Positions 1-6,320 of a stretch of 53,567 nucleotides of DNA are shown piece after piece. The notes beneath the pieces were generated by a model. That model saw only the letters and a program-made list of their open reading frames with translations. It was not told where the DNA came from and did no database searches. Within the stretch, counting starts at the first letter, position 1. The number at the start of each line of letters is the position of its first letter. The DNA comes from Prochlorococcus sp. AG-449-G23 (GTDB taxonomy: Bacteria > Cyanobacteriota > Cyanobacteriia > PCC-6307 > Cyanobiaceae): the NCBI GenBank assembly GCA_003209585.1, contig QCQJ01000010.1:1-53567 (forward strand), in the 5' to 3' direction. The translations under genes were made by a program, and so were the position numbers.

Positions 1-183
1 AAGCTTCTGAATTTTATTTTTCTGAATTTCTATTTTTCTTTGTTCATATTTTTTTGCCATTATTTTTCTGATAAATAATTGTGGGATAAGCCAAACCAAT
101 GCAATTGCTATAGCCATGAAAGCAGGATTTCTCCACGTTAACCTAATAATCTCTTGTATAAATTCTTGATTGAAAATTTCCAT
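1..183 (-). CDS. Small membrane protein, 3'-truncated by the window edge
   Basis: The reading frame opens with ATG at 183-181 and runs 61 codons to the first base without a stop, so the C-terminus lies outside the window. Residues about 17-38 form one hydrophobic helix (core FMAIAIALVWLIPQLF). A strongly basic, charged tail follows (KKYEQRKIEIQKNK), which by the positive-inside rule would be cytoplasmic. I recognise no family. It is divergent to the dehydrogenase at 356, with an inverted repeat in the gap between them. The start is the first ATG after an AT-rich gap. It is a plausible real gene, but its function is unknown. Confidence 0.6.
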   Translation of the reverse strand, partial: MEIFNQEFIQEIIRLTWRNPAFMAIAIALVWLIPQLFIRKIMAKKYEQRKIEIQKNKIQKL

Positions 184-221
184 ACATTAAATTTTGATGA
201 TAAAAATATATTTGCTTTCTT

Positions 222-273
222 TTATAAGATCTTTTAAATATCACAGATTATTATAACCTAAAAAATCTTATAA
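222..273. repeat. Inverted repeat between divergent genes
   Basis: TTATAAGAT (222-230) is repeated as ATCTTATAA (265-273), a perfect 9-bp inverted repeat with a 34-bp spacer. It lies in the gap between the divergent genes at 183 and 356. It could be an operator or an RNA hairpin, or chance in AT-rich DNA. Confidence 0.35.
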
Positions 274-355
274 GGAATTTTATAAATTTTTTCTATTTCT
301 AGTTTGTTTTTTTTATATTTGGATTTAGATTAATTTTTTATTTTTTAGTTTAGAG

Positions 356-1021
356 ATGTCAACTTATCTAGTTACAGGATCAAATAGGGGTATTGGATTA
401 GAACTATGTAGGCAAATTCATAAGAGGGGTGATAATGTAATTGCAACGTGTAGGAAAGCTTCAAAAGAACTTAGTGATTTAGGAGTGAGAATTGAAGAGA
501 ATATAGAAATTTCTTCTAATGAGTCCATAACAAATTTGTGTAAAAAACTATCTGGAATAAATTTAGATTGCTTAATTCATAATGCAGGGATTTATGAATT
601 TAATTCTTTCGAAAACTTAGATAAAAAAAGTATTTTGCGTCAATTTGAGATTAATGCATTGAGCCCAATATGTATGACTCAATCACTCAAGCATCTTTTA
701 AAAAGATCTTCTAAAGTTGTTTTTCTAACAAGTAGAATGGGCTCTATTGAAGATAATTCATCTGGAAGTTCTTATGGTTACAGAATGTCTAAAGTTGCCT
801 TGTCCATGGCAGCAAAATCACTTTCTATAGATTTATCAAAAGAAGATATTTATGTAGCTATTTTGCATCCTGGGTTAGTGAGTACAAGAATGACTGGCTT
901 TACAAGAAATGGAATTAGTCCTGAAGAATCAGCAAATGGCCTTTTAAAACGTATTGATTCTTTAAATAAAGAAAATTCAGGTACGTTTTGGCATGCCAAA
1001 GGAGAAGTTTTGCCTTGGTAA
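356..1021 (+). CDS. Short-chain dehydrogenase/reductase (SDR), C-factor-like
   Basis: This is an NAD(P)-dependent SDR of 221 aa with a single Rossmann domain. The cofactor loop TGSNRGIG is at residues 7-14, HNAG at 75-78, the catalytic-serine region (TSRMGS) at 125-130, and the YxxxK pair is Tyr142/Lys146. The short length and the ending 'FWHAKGEVLPW' resemble the C-factor/CsgA-like SDR subgroup, which ends in a G-x-x-L-PW motif. The substrate cannot be told from sequence. It has no operon partner: upstream is a divergent small gene, downstream a candidate RNA element. The ATG at 356 directly precedes the nucleotide-binding motif, so the start is secure. Confidence 0.9.
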   Translation: MSTYLVTGSNRGIGLELCRQIHKRGDNVIATCRKASKELSDLGVRIEENIEISSNESITNLCKKLSGINLDCLIHNAGIYEFNSFENLDKKSILRQFEINALSPICMTQSLKHLLKRSSKVVFLTSRMGSIEDNSSGSSYGYRMSKVALSMAAKSLSIDLSKEDIYVAILHPGLVSTRMTGFTRNGISPEESANGLLKRIDSLNKENSGTFWHAKGEVLPW

Positions 1022-1136
1022 TATCTATACTTTTATTTTTTATAGATTTTTATCGTAGATTTGTTAAAAAAATTTTAAATTTTTAATGTATTTCTTTCCT
1101 TGTTCAATTCTTTTAGTTATCTTTAAAAAAACATTA

Positions 1137-1236
1137 GTAAGGAGGTGATTCATTGTCGTATCTACCGAAAAATACGGTTATCAAAGGGACCGTGAATTTA
1201 GTATCTTCATCACGTTTATCGGTCTCTTTTTCTTTA
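1137..1236 (+). ncRNA. Candidate structured RNA: SD-like sequence plus two hairpins and T-tract
   Basis: A near-perfect complement of the 16S rRNA tail, TAAGGAGGTGATTCA, lies at 1139-1153. A short hairpin follows at 1164-1178 (ACCG, 7-nt loop, CGGT). A larger one comes next: AAAGGGACCG (1183-1192) pairs over 10 bp, with one G-U, with CGGTCTCTTT (1220-1229), then a T-rich run to about 1235. The ACCG and CGGT elements of the two hairpins are interchangeable, so alternative pairings are possible. This could be a small RNA ending at an intrinsic terminator, or a regulatory leader. No known family was recognised. Confidence 0.45.
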
Positions 1237-1275
1237 ATTAAGAAAAAAGGTTTTATAATCAATAGATTTATATAA
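1153..1275 (+). CDS. Possible 40-residue ORF behind a very strong SD
   Basis: A TTG at 1153 follows the extended Shine-Dalgarno sequence by only a few bases and opens 40 codons ending in TAA at 1273-1275. The peptide is basic and hydroxyl-rich (for example TVIKGTVNLVSSSRLSV) with no transmembrane helix and no family I know. The hairpin with a T-tract at 1183-1235 lies inside this frame, which argues that the stretch may instead be a non-coding RNA. I give the ORF because the ribosome-binding signal is far stronger than is usual in this window. Confidence 0.3.
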   Translation: MSYLPKNTVIKGTVNLVSSSRLSVSFSLIKKKGFIINRFI

Positions 1276-1293
1276 ATCAGTCACTTTTTAATC

Positions 1294-1333
1294 AAAAACT
1301 CTGAATCTTAAGAAGATACAGAGTTTTTTTTTT
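1294..1333. terminator. Bidirectional intrinsic terminator
   Basis: AACTCTG (1297-1303) and ATCTT (1305-1309) pair with AAGAT (1313-1317) and CAGAGTT (1319-1325), with a 3-nt loop and one A-A mismatch. Nine T's follow on the plus strand. On the minus strand the stem is followed by T5. It therefore serves transcripts from the left and the minus-strand small-gene operon whose last gene ends at 1362. Confidence 0.85.
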
Positions 1334-1361
1334 GAATTTAAAAAATCTTTTAAAGTGTATG

Positions 1362-1463
1362 CTATCTTTCCTGGCCAAAATATATTAAGGCTAAAAAAGA
1401 TAAAGTGCTTACCAAAGCAATTAAAAACCATCCAGTTGAGGAGTTGCTAGCTACTTCTGTCAT
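1362..1463 (-). CDS. 33-aa single-helix membrane peptide
   Basis: ATG at 1463-1461 and stop TAG at 1364-1362 encode 33 residues. There is a short polar N-terminus (MTEVASNSST), one hydrophobic helix of about 18 residues (WFLIALVSTLSFLALIYF) and the tail GQER. Size and layout resemble the low-molecular-weight photosystem or cytochrome b6f subunits, but it matches none I can name. Its ATG overlaps the TGA of the upstream 31-aa gene (ATGA), so translation is probably coupled. It is the last gene before the terminator at 1294-1333. Confidence 0.6.
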   Translation of the reverse strand: MTEVASNSSTGWFLIALVSTLSFLALIYFGQER

Positions 1464-1555
1464 TTATTATGATTTTTGTCGGAGGAATTTATTATTTGAG
1501 TGAAAATCACAATTGATATTATTAAAAAAACTAAAAGTATGTAAGTTACGTTCAT
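1460..1555 (-). CDS. 31-aa single-helix membrane peptide
   Basis: ATG at 1555-1553 directly abuts the TAA of the upstream gene, and its TGA overlaps the next gene's ATG. Residues 3-23 are one hydrophobic helix (VTYILLVFLIISIVIFTQII), followed by a short polar tail (NSSDKNHNK). No family is recognised. The seamless junctions on both sides are the best evidence that this tiny frame is translated. Confidence 0.55.
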   Translation of the reverse strand: MNVTYILLVFLIISIVIFTQIINSSDKNHNK

Positions 1556-1810
1556 TTATAGAAAAATGCTGATTATTAAAAAGATTATTCCTAAAACTAC
1601 GGTAACAATTGCTCCATCAACTAATAAGTCTTTCCATGTATAACTTTTAAGCATCTTTTTTTTATCTTCTTCACTCATAAGGTTCTTCAACCACGTCCAA
1701 TCTAAAAGCATTGTCAATGCAACACCAAAAATTAAATGGCCAATCAAAATACCAATTAGATCAATTCTAGAAATATCTCTAGTGAGGCTTGTAATAATAA
1801 AAAAGTCCAC
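1556..1810 (-). CDS. 84-aa membrane protein, unknown
   Basis: The GTG start at 1810 overlaps the TAG of the upstream gene by one base. There are two hydrophobic segments: residues about 18-37 (LIGILIGHLIFGVALTMLL) and about 64-84 (DGAIVTVVLGIIFLIISIFL). A charged loop between them holds MSEEDKKKML. No family is recognised. Its position in a chain of five touching genes (2037 to 1362) suggests co-expression with the other small membrane proteins. Confidence 0.7.
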   Translation of the reverse strand: MDFFIITSLTRDISRIDLIGILIGHLIFGVALTMLLDWTWLKNLMSEEDKKKMLKSYTWKDLLVDGAIVTVVLGIIFLIISIFL

Positions 1811-2037
1811 TAGCTTTTTTCTTTATTAGATAAGGCTCCCCCTTCTTCTTTGTATTTTTCCCAAGCTTCACTTATTTTTGCTTTGGAGAAATTTTGTTTC
1901 CCCTCGGATAATTTATTTTTGAGGCTATTAAGACTATTTTTTAACTCTTTTTTTGTTGGTTCATCAAGGAAGTTTGATGTTAATTTCCATAAATACCAGC
2001 TACTAGCCAGAAGAAGGATTAATCCCAGTAATTGCAT
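1810..2037 (-). CDS. 75-aa protein with N-terminal membrane anchor
   Basis: An N-terminal hydrophobic stretch (MQLLGLILLLASSWYLW, residues 1-17) is followed by a charged amphipathic region rich in Lys, Glu and Asn (for example KKELKNSLNSLKNKLSEGK), likely helical or coiled coil. The first stretch could be an uncleaved anchor, with the helical part facing the cytoplasm. It has no known family. It is the first of the five directly touching minus-strand genes; the next gene's GTG overlaps its stop. Confidence 0.65.
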   Translation of the reverse strand: MQLLGLILLLASSWYLWKLTSNFLDEPTKKELKNSLNSLKNKLSEGKQNFSKAKISEAWEKYKEEGGALSNKEKS

Positions 2038-2129
2038 ATTAGTTTTTCTACTATGCTACAACTTTTAAAACGATTTCGATAAATTAATTTTTTTAATGTC
2101 TACAGAATTTTTTTGATGTTAAATCAAAA

Positions 2130-2285
2130 TTAAAACTTTAACCAGTGAAAAAATATTCTATCAAGCAACCAAATAGTTAATCCTCCTTCTAGGAAAGCTA
2201 GCCAGTACATACCATAATCTGATAACCCCATTTGTTCTTTAACTGTTTTAATTAATTTTTTATGAGCTTGAATGAGATCTTTCAT
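2130..2285 (-). CDS. 51-aa small membrane-associated protein
   Basis: ATG at 2285-2283 and TAA at 2132-2130. The N-terminal half is basic and amphipathic (KDLIQAHKKLIKTVKEQMG). The C-terminal half is aromatic and hydrophobic (MYWLAFLEGGLTIWLLDRIF) and probably sits in or on a membrane. It lies 17 nt downstream of the zinc-knuckle gene at 2303-2554, in the same direction. No family is recognised; the clean length and amphipathic pattern support a real gene. Confidence 0.6.
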   Translation of the reverse strand: MKDLIQAHKKLIKTVKEQMGLSDYGMYWLAFLEGGLTIWLLDRIFFHWLKF

Positions 2286-2302
2286 TAATAAGTAAATATG
2301 TT

Positions 2303-2554
2303 TTAAAGCTGCCGATTTTCTTTAATTAAGAAACCCTTCCCATAACAAGATAAACAAGTTTTCGTTTCATCTAATGAAACCCTTAAAAATCCTGCTCCAT
2401 TACATCTTAAGCAATTTACTTTAGAAGTTAAGTAGATTTTTGACTTGATTTTAGCAGCACGATTTAAATAAGAAACAGTTTCTTTACGACCGTTTGCTTG
2501 AGCAGCTTTGATTAAAAGCTTTTTATAGTTTACTTTTAGTTCTTGGGTATTCAT
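2303..2554 (-). CDS. Small protein with two DnaJ-type CxxCxGxG zinc motifs
   Basis: This is an 83-aa protein. Its basic helical N-terminus (1-44) precedes two CxxCxGxG repeats, CLRCNGAG (Cys48/Cys51) and CLSCYGKG (Cys67/Cys70). In DnaJ such repeats pair up to bind zinc; two repeats would make one zinc site. There is no J domain or substrate-binding domain, so it is not DnaJ itself. Similar tiny proteins are common in cyanobacteria as hypothetical proteins. It may have a thiol or chaperone-like role, which is inference. It sits upstream of the small minus-strand genes. Confidence 0.75.
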   Translation of the reverse strand: MNTQELKVNYKKLLIKAAQANGRKETVSYLNRAAKIKSKIYLTSKVNCLRCNGAGFLRVSLDETKTCLSCYGKGFLIKENRQL

Positions 2555-2643
2555 CTTTTATAAAAGTTAAGATTCGAAAAAGGGAAAATAAATGTTTATA
2601 AAATTTAAAAAAATTAGGAATTTTAAGTTTATATTTATAATCT

Positions 2644-2660
2644 GATCTCTTGTTGAGATC
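2644..2660. repeat. Short perfect hairpin
   Basis: GATCTC, a 5-nt loop TTGTT, and GAGATC form a perfect 6-bp stem about 90 bp upstream of the gene at 2554 (minus strand). No T-run follows on either strand, so it is not an obvious terminator. It may be part of a 5' leader. Confidence 0.3.
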
Positions 2661-2771
2661 TAATAAATATAACTAGGATTTGTTGTACCTGTTTAGTATC
2701 GGGATAATTTTTTGTATATTTAATAGAAATTTTATATTTGGCAAACTAAAAAAAATTTAAGCTCTAATAAA

Positions 2772-2897
2772 TTAACCAGCCTTTTTGAGATTTTTTACTA
2801 AAAAATCATTTTCATTGGTAAGAACATCTAGCTTAGATTTTCTCAACTCTTTTTTGATTTCAAAAGTTAAATTCTTTTTTGTCTCCTTTAGATTCAT
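2772..2897 (-). CDS. 41-aa basic peptide, unknown
   Basis: ATG at 2897-2895 and TAA at 2774-2772 give a 41-residue, Lys-rich, soluble, probably helical peptide (for example NLTFEIKKELRKSKLDVL). A purine-rich AAAGGAGA sits just after the ATG rather than before it, so the start is uncertain. No family is recognised. It is kept at low confidence because length alone does not prove coding in such AT-rich DNA. Confidence 0.35.
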   Translation of the reverse strand: MNLKETKKNLTFEIKKELRKSKLDVLTNENDFLVKNLKKAG

Positions 2898-2955
2898 AAA
2901 TCTGAACTTGAAATTATTAAAAGACTTTTGAGATCATAGAGTTCCTAAAAAAAAT

Positions 2956-3068
2956 TTGTGGATAGTTTTTTAAAAAAGAAGATAATATTTTATTTTGCAC
3001 ATAGAAATTCAAATTTAATCAACATATTGTGGAAAACCCTGTTGAAAAACCCTTAAAAAGTGGATAAC
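2956..3068. other. Cluster of three DnaA-box-like sites in a non-coding stretch
   Basis: TTGTGGATAG (2956-2965), TTGTGGAAAA (3027-3036) and AGTGGATAAC (3059-3068) lie in the same orientation within 113 bp. TGTGGAAAA is the exact complement of TTTTCCACA, the DnaA box reported for cyanobacteria. The other two differ by one base from TTATCCACA. The whole 2898-3428 interval (531 bp) has no convincing ORF. It separates minus-strand genes on the left from plus-strand genes on the right. Replication or transcriptional control by DnaA is inference. Confidence 0.4.
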
Positions 3069-3113
3069 TCTCGGGGAGCATTATCAAAACAAGCTTTTCT
3101 GGAAAACTTTTCT

Positions 3114-3190
3114 AAGTATTAATACTTCATCAAGAAAAATAAAATATAGTTTAAAACTACCATGATCAATTGTTATAACAGTGGGATCAT
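3114..3190. repeat. Palindromes in the non-coding stretch
   Basis: AAGTATTAATACTT (3114-3127) is a perfect 14-bp palindrome. Next, ATGATC (3162-3167) and GATCAT (3185-3190) flank the perfect palindrome TGTTATAACA (3171-3180), a nested inverted repeat. These could be protein-binding sites or hairpins. I see no coding region of note between here and 3429. Confidence 0.4.
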
Positions 3191-3428
3191 TACTTTTAAA
3201 AAATGATAAAAAATTTATTCCAGAAGTTTATGTTGATAAAAAATTTATAATGTTTTTTCTTCAAGATGTATCAATTTGAAAATTAAAGTGAAGAAAAATC
3301 AATCTAAACTTGAAATTTATAATTTTTGTCTTAGTCGGTCAAAAAATGTTTGATTCGGTTTTCTCTATGGAAATATTCATCAGATCTAAAATGAACCAAA
3401 TAGATTAAACCTAGTTACAAAATCCAAA

Positions 3429-3665
3429 ATGTCAGAAGAAAAAAAAGATTCAAAAAAATGTTCTGGAAAGAAAAACATTATGCTTGCTTATGGTTTCATA
3501 CAACTTGGTTCTAGTTTCGTATCTGCAATAGCTTTAGCTGCGATTGCTTTTGGATTCTGTTCAGTAAAAAAGGAGTCTAAACTTTTTAATAAATGTGTTG
3601 CAGAAATTATTGAAGATGGTGGTACCAATTCTGATGCCGTAAGTTTTTGCAATGGGGGCAATTAA
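3429..3665 (+). CDS. 78-aa membrane protein, unknown
   Basis: The basic N-terminus (MSEEKKDSKKCSGKKN) is followed by a long hydrophobic segment at residues about 17-46 (core SAIALAAIAFGFCSV), perhaps one long or two short helices. The C-terminal domain carries Cys56 and Cys74. With Cys11 and Cys44 there are four cysteines in all. No family is recognised. It is followed 22 nt later by another small plus-strand gene. The ATG start is the first in the frame. Confidence 0.65.
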   Translation: MSEEKKDSKKCSGKKNIMLAYGFIQLGSSFVSAIALAAIAFGFCSVKKESKLFNKCVAEIIEDGGTNSDAVSFCNGGN

Positions 3666-3687
3666 AAATACTTCACAAAACAATTAA

Positions 3688-3930
3688 ATGGATTCAACAT
3701 GTGATTTGATTATTGACTCTTTGAAAGAGGAGCCAATTGGGGAAACTAATCATTTTATTTGGTTTATAACAGATATTGGTATTGTTGCCTTATTTAAAAG
3801 AGAGGATAACTTTGAAACTTATAGTTCTAATATCGAAATTGAGGCAAATAAAATAGCTTTGGATATAACTAAAGAAGAGAAAGAGTACCTCAAAATAAAA
3901 GAGAGAGAGCTTTTCTTATTTTATTCATGA
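3688..3930 (+). CDS. 80-aa soluble protein, unknown
   Basis: This is an acidic 80-residue protein without signal or membrane segment. The middle (HFIWFITDIGIVALFKRED) looks like a beta-hairpin and the end (KEEKEYLKIKERELFLFYS) a charged helix. I do not recognise it. It starts 22 nt after the preceding gene, so both may share a transcript. Confidence 0.6.
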   Translation: MDSTCDLIIDSLKEEPIGETNHFIWFITDIGIVALFKREDNFETYSSNIEIEANKIALDITKEEKEYLKIKERELFLFYS

Positions 3931-3950
3931 TCTAGGATTTAGTTCTTGAT

Positions 3951-4145
3951 TTAGTAAGATGGCTCAAGATTAAAGGCCGGCCCCATAATATTGTTTTCGC
4001 TAATTAATTCGTAGGTTAGCTCTTTATTTAGGGCATTTATATAAGATGTATAAAGTTTCCCCCAAACAAATTCGAATTCATCTTTACTTAAATTCTTGAA
4101 AAGAATTTCTCCTTTGAAGTAAATGTGATAAGAATCATTCATCAT
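3951..4145 (-). CDS. 64-aa protein, unknown, picocyanobacterial type
   Basis: This is a small soluble protein with alternating aromatic and charged residues (for example YHIYFKGEILFKNLSKDEF and VWGKLYTSYINAL), suggesting a beta strand pair and a helix. Either of the first two Met codons could be the start. It resembles short conserved hypothetical proteins of Prochlorococcus; no function is known to me. It is convergent with the gene ending at 3930. Confidence 0.65.
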   Translation of the reverse strand: MMNDSYHIYFKGEILFKNLSKDEFEFVWGKLYTSYINALNKELTYELISENNIMGPAFNLEPSY

Positions 4146-4240
4146 GGAAAATAAATCTTATTCTTTTTAACGCAGTGAAATATATATGTAGTATTAGGTG
4201 CTACTAAAAAGAAACTTATATATAGAGATTAGAAAAACTT

Positions 4241-4552
4241 TTAGACTATACGTGTATTCATTGTTTGTTTTTTGAATAATCCGACTGTCTCATCAAGATC
4301 CATGCACGGCTGAATACTTATATCCATTAACCTTCTCCAGGGATGCCATTGCTTCCAAATTGTCTCAAGAGAATCTGCACTCACTACAGAATGTCCAATC
4401 CCATTTTGAACCATAAAAATCCAAGAATGAACCTCATAGTTTTCAGGTCGGTTTTGGGGACCACCTGATTCGTACCAATTAATTAGCATTTCTGCCCCTT
4501 CTTCTTGATCCTCGCCATCTGTAAATTCGTAGGAAATTAAATACCTTTGCAT
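4241..4552 (-). CDS. DUF3303-like protein
   Basis: The protein is 103 aa, soluble, single domain. The pattern at residues about 3-50 (YLISYEFTDGEDQEEGAEML, then a GxP stretch and 'NYEVHSWIFMVQ') fits the small ferredoxin-like DUF3303 family of cyanobacteria, which resembles dimeric alpha-beta barrel domains. 'WHPWRRLMDISIQP' near residue 70 fits the last strand of that fold. Function is unknown. It stands alone, with AT-rich gaps of about 95 and 280 bp on either side. Confidence 0.65.
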   Translation of the reverse strand: MQRYLISYEFTDGEDQEEGAEMLINWYESGGPQNRPENYEVHSWIFMVQNGIGHSVVSADSLETIWKQWHPWRRLMDISIQPCMDLDETVGLFKKQTMNTRIV

Positions 4553-4653
4553 ATAGATTATTATTAAAATCTCTAAACTATATTAACTCCAGAATTAAAT
4601 ATTGCCTCCCAATTTAATTGATGCTAAGAAGTTTATAGACGTGATTATTTTAA

Positions 4654-4758
4654 ATGACCGAAAGATTTGGGAAAATTAAAAAGAATATTTTGACTAATTT
4701 ATCTTTTATAAATAAGACAATTTTAAAGTATTTCCAAAACCATGATCTATTCGTATAG
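4654..4758 (+). CDS. Possible 34-aa ORF in a 283-bp gap
   Basis: ATG at 4654 to TAG at 4756-4758 encodes a basic 34-residue peptide with a mixed hydrophobic and Lys pattern. There is no clear ribosome-binding site and no family. It is the only frame of note in the gap 4553-4835, which otherwise shows nothing recognisable. It is probably chance. Confidence 0.2.
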   Translation: MTERFGKIKKNILTNLSFINKTILKYFQNHDLFV

Positions 4759-4835
4759 CTTCTTTAAATAGATAAAATTTGATACTTTTTAAAACACCTT
4801 AAATTAGTTACTATATTTATGCTCATGTATTTTTA

Positions 4836-5219
4836 ATGAAAAATAAAAAGGATAGTGGTGATCCAATTGATAATTTAGAGTATGAAAAGGTTCTTGAAGA
4901 AGAAATAATTAATTCTTACGAAAGTAAATTTCTGAAAGATACTGAAGAAGATATTAAAAAGACTAAATTTTACAGACTTAAAAGAAGTCCATTAGAAATA
5001 GTAAATAGGACTTTTTTCTTTTTCTTTATTGGAAGTTTTCTTTTCTCTTTGTTTTTAGCTTATTCAGAAAGTAAGTTATGGTTCATACTTTATGTAATAA
5101 GTGCATTGTCATGTGTTTTCTATACTCCTAATAGAAAGGCACTTAAAGAATTAATAGCAGCTTGGCCAAATATAGAGGATCTCATCAAAGGGAGGAGCAT
5201 GTGGAGAAAAGGCAAGTAA
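4836..5219 (+). CDS. 127-aa membrane protein, unknown
   Basis: The acidic soluble N-terminal half (1-50) precedes two transmembrane helices at residues about 59-76 (TFFFFFIGSFLFSLFLAY) and 80-97 (KLWFILYVISALSCVFY). A short C-terminal tail ends in RKGK. This helical-hairpin layout resembles the CAAD-domain thylakoid proteins only loosely, and I do not assign it. A 30-codon gene follows after 7 nt, which suggests an operon with the two tiny genes downstream. Confidence 0.7.
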   Translation: MKNKKDSGDPIDNLEYEKVLEEEIINSYESKFLKDTEEDIKKTKFYRLKRSPLEIVNRTFFFFFIGSFLFSLFLAYSESKLWFILYVISALSCVFYTPNRKALKELIAAWPNIEDLIKGRSMWRKGK

Positions 5220-5226
5220 ATAGATT

Positions 5227-5319
5227 ATGAAATCTTTAAGTTCATTAAAAAAGTGGTTGTTAAATATTCTTGTGCCATACATAGAGGGCACCAACAAGAA
5301 AAAAGAGGATAAAAAATGA
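5227..5319 (+). CDS. 30-aa peptide coupled to the next gene
   Basis: ATG at 5227, seven bases after the previous stop, gives 30 residues. The first part is amphipathic (MKSLSSLKKWLLNILVPYIE) and the tail very basic (TNKKKEDKK). Its TGA overlaps the ATG of the next gene (ATGA at 5316-5319). The tight spacing on both sides supports translation; no function is recognised. An antisense frame of 73 codons over the same bases is judged a shadow. Confidence 0.5.
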   Translation: MKSLSSLKKWLLNILVPYIEGTNKKKEDKK

Positions 5320-5453
5320 GTTTAATAAAGGTTGGAATTATTGTTGAAATATTTTTGTTTGTTGGAGTTTTTTTATGGGTTAGGAAACTAAATATAAAAC
5401 AATCCAGGCAACCATCTCTATCAAAAAAAACAATAAAAAATCTCAAATTTTAG
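5316..5453 (+). CDS. 45-aa single-helix membrane peptide
   Basis: The start overlaps the stop of the 30-aa gene (ATGA). Residues 4-23 form a hydrophobic helix (IKVGIIVEIFLFVGVFLWV), followed by a strongly basic tail (RKLNIKQSRQPSLSKKTIKN) that would be cytoplasmic. The family is unknown. It is the third gene of a plus-strand set beginning at 4836. Confidence 0.55.
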   Translation: MSLIKVGIIVEIFLFVGVFLWVRKLNIKQSRQPSLSKKTIKNLKF

Positions 5454-5535
5454 AATTTTGATCACAAAATAAGGAATCTCTATAAAGAGATCAAATATAT
5501 AGGAAAATTCTTTACTTTTTTCTCTCACTTTGTAT

Positions 5536-5928
5536 ATGAAATCGGTTAGAACATTTACATCGTTCTTAAAAAATATGGTTTCTTCCATCCAAGGTCTTGC
5601 TCCAATAACTAATCCATTAAATAGTGTCTTAGTAGAAAAGAAACTAATAAATGTTGATCAAAAGTTTATTCAACTTGTTTCTCTGGCAGAAGGTTTACCT
5701 CGTACAGAAGTTATTGAAAGTGGTAGAAATTATTGGAGGGGTGTTTGTAGAAGCTTAATTTTTAGATTTCCAGATGACCTCGAAATTTTAAAGCTTGATG
5801 TGAGAAGTTATGTAGATAGATCTAAAGGAATTATTCAGATAAGATCTGCAGCAAGATTAGGGCAATCAGATTTAGGTGTGAATCTAAGAAGAGTGGAATA
5901 CTTGTTTAATCAATTAGAGAAATTTTAA
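5536..5928 (+). CDS. DUF1499 family protein
   Basis: The C-terminal part shows the DUF1499 signature: 'FRFPDDLEI', then 'IIQIRSAARLGQSDLGVN' followed by 'RRVEYLF'. The family's function is not established. The frame could open with TTG at 5530, but ATG at 5536 (MKSVRTF) is the better start, giving 130 aa. There is no obvious cleaved signal peptide; the first 25 residues are amphipathic. It stands alone. Confidence 0.85.
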   Translation: MKSVRTFTSFLKNMVSSIQGLAPITNPLNSVLVEKKLINVDQKFIQLVSLAEGLPRTEVIESGRNYWRGVCRSLIFRFPDDLEILKLDVRSYVDRSKGIIQIRSAARLGQSDLGVNLRRVEYLFNQLEKF

Positions 5929-6005
5929 TTAATCTATTTTTTATAAATTTAAGGTTCTTTTTACCAAATAGTTGTGCTTTAATTCATAAGAATATTTGAA
6001 TTCCC

Positions 6006-6137
6006 ATGGTGAAGATAATTTTAGTTGGAATTATTGTCGCGCTTGTATATTCTCAACCTGACCTCCGTCTTACAGTCGCTGATTGGTTAAAAGCAGCTTC
6101 TGATTTTCTTATTGAATCAGTACAAGTAAAACCATAA
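6006..6137 (+). CDS. 43-aa small hydrophobic protein
   Basis: ATG at 6006 to TAA at 6135-6137. The N-terminal helix (MVKIILVGIIVALVYS) could be a signal or membrane anchor. The remainder (QPDLRLTVADWLKAASDFLI) is amphipathic. It looks like the short conserved proteins of Prochlorococcus. The 183-bp gap to the next gene shows nothing recognisable. Confidence 0.6.
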   Translation: MVKIILVGIIVALVYSQPDLRLTVADWLKAASDFLIESVQVKP

Positions 6138-6320
6138 ATTAATTTTTAATCAAGCATTAAATAAGACCTGAGACAGTAATCATTTGTTTAATGCATACAG
6201 CTACGAAAATAAATATTATTATCCTGCTTAATATGTATTTCACTTAATCAAATAAATAGTTTTAGGAACATAATAGAAAATTTTTTTGAAATTTTTGAAT
6301 AGTTAACGATAATAAGGGAT

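Noticed and set aside
1850..2068. 72-codon plus-strand frame
   Set aside because: It opposes the helical small protein at 1810-2037, which is linked by overlaps to its neighbours.
2303..2554. Reading the CxxCxGxG protein as a truncated DnaJ
   Set aside because: No J domain or C-terminal domain is near it, and the gene has its own start and stop; similar stand-alone proteins exist.
5225..5446. 73-codon minus-strand frame with Cys-rich hydrophobic sequence
   Set aside because: It is antisense to two coupled plus-strand micro-genes that continue the operon from 4836; its composition is unnatural.
6138..6320. Possible 18-codon ORF and promoter in the gap before the K+ channel
   Set aside because: Too short and without supporting signals.
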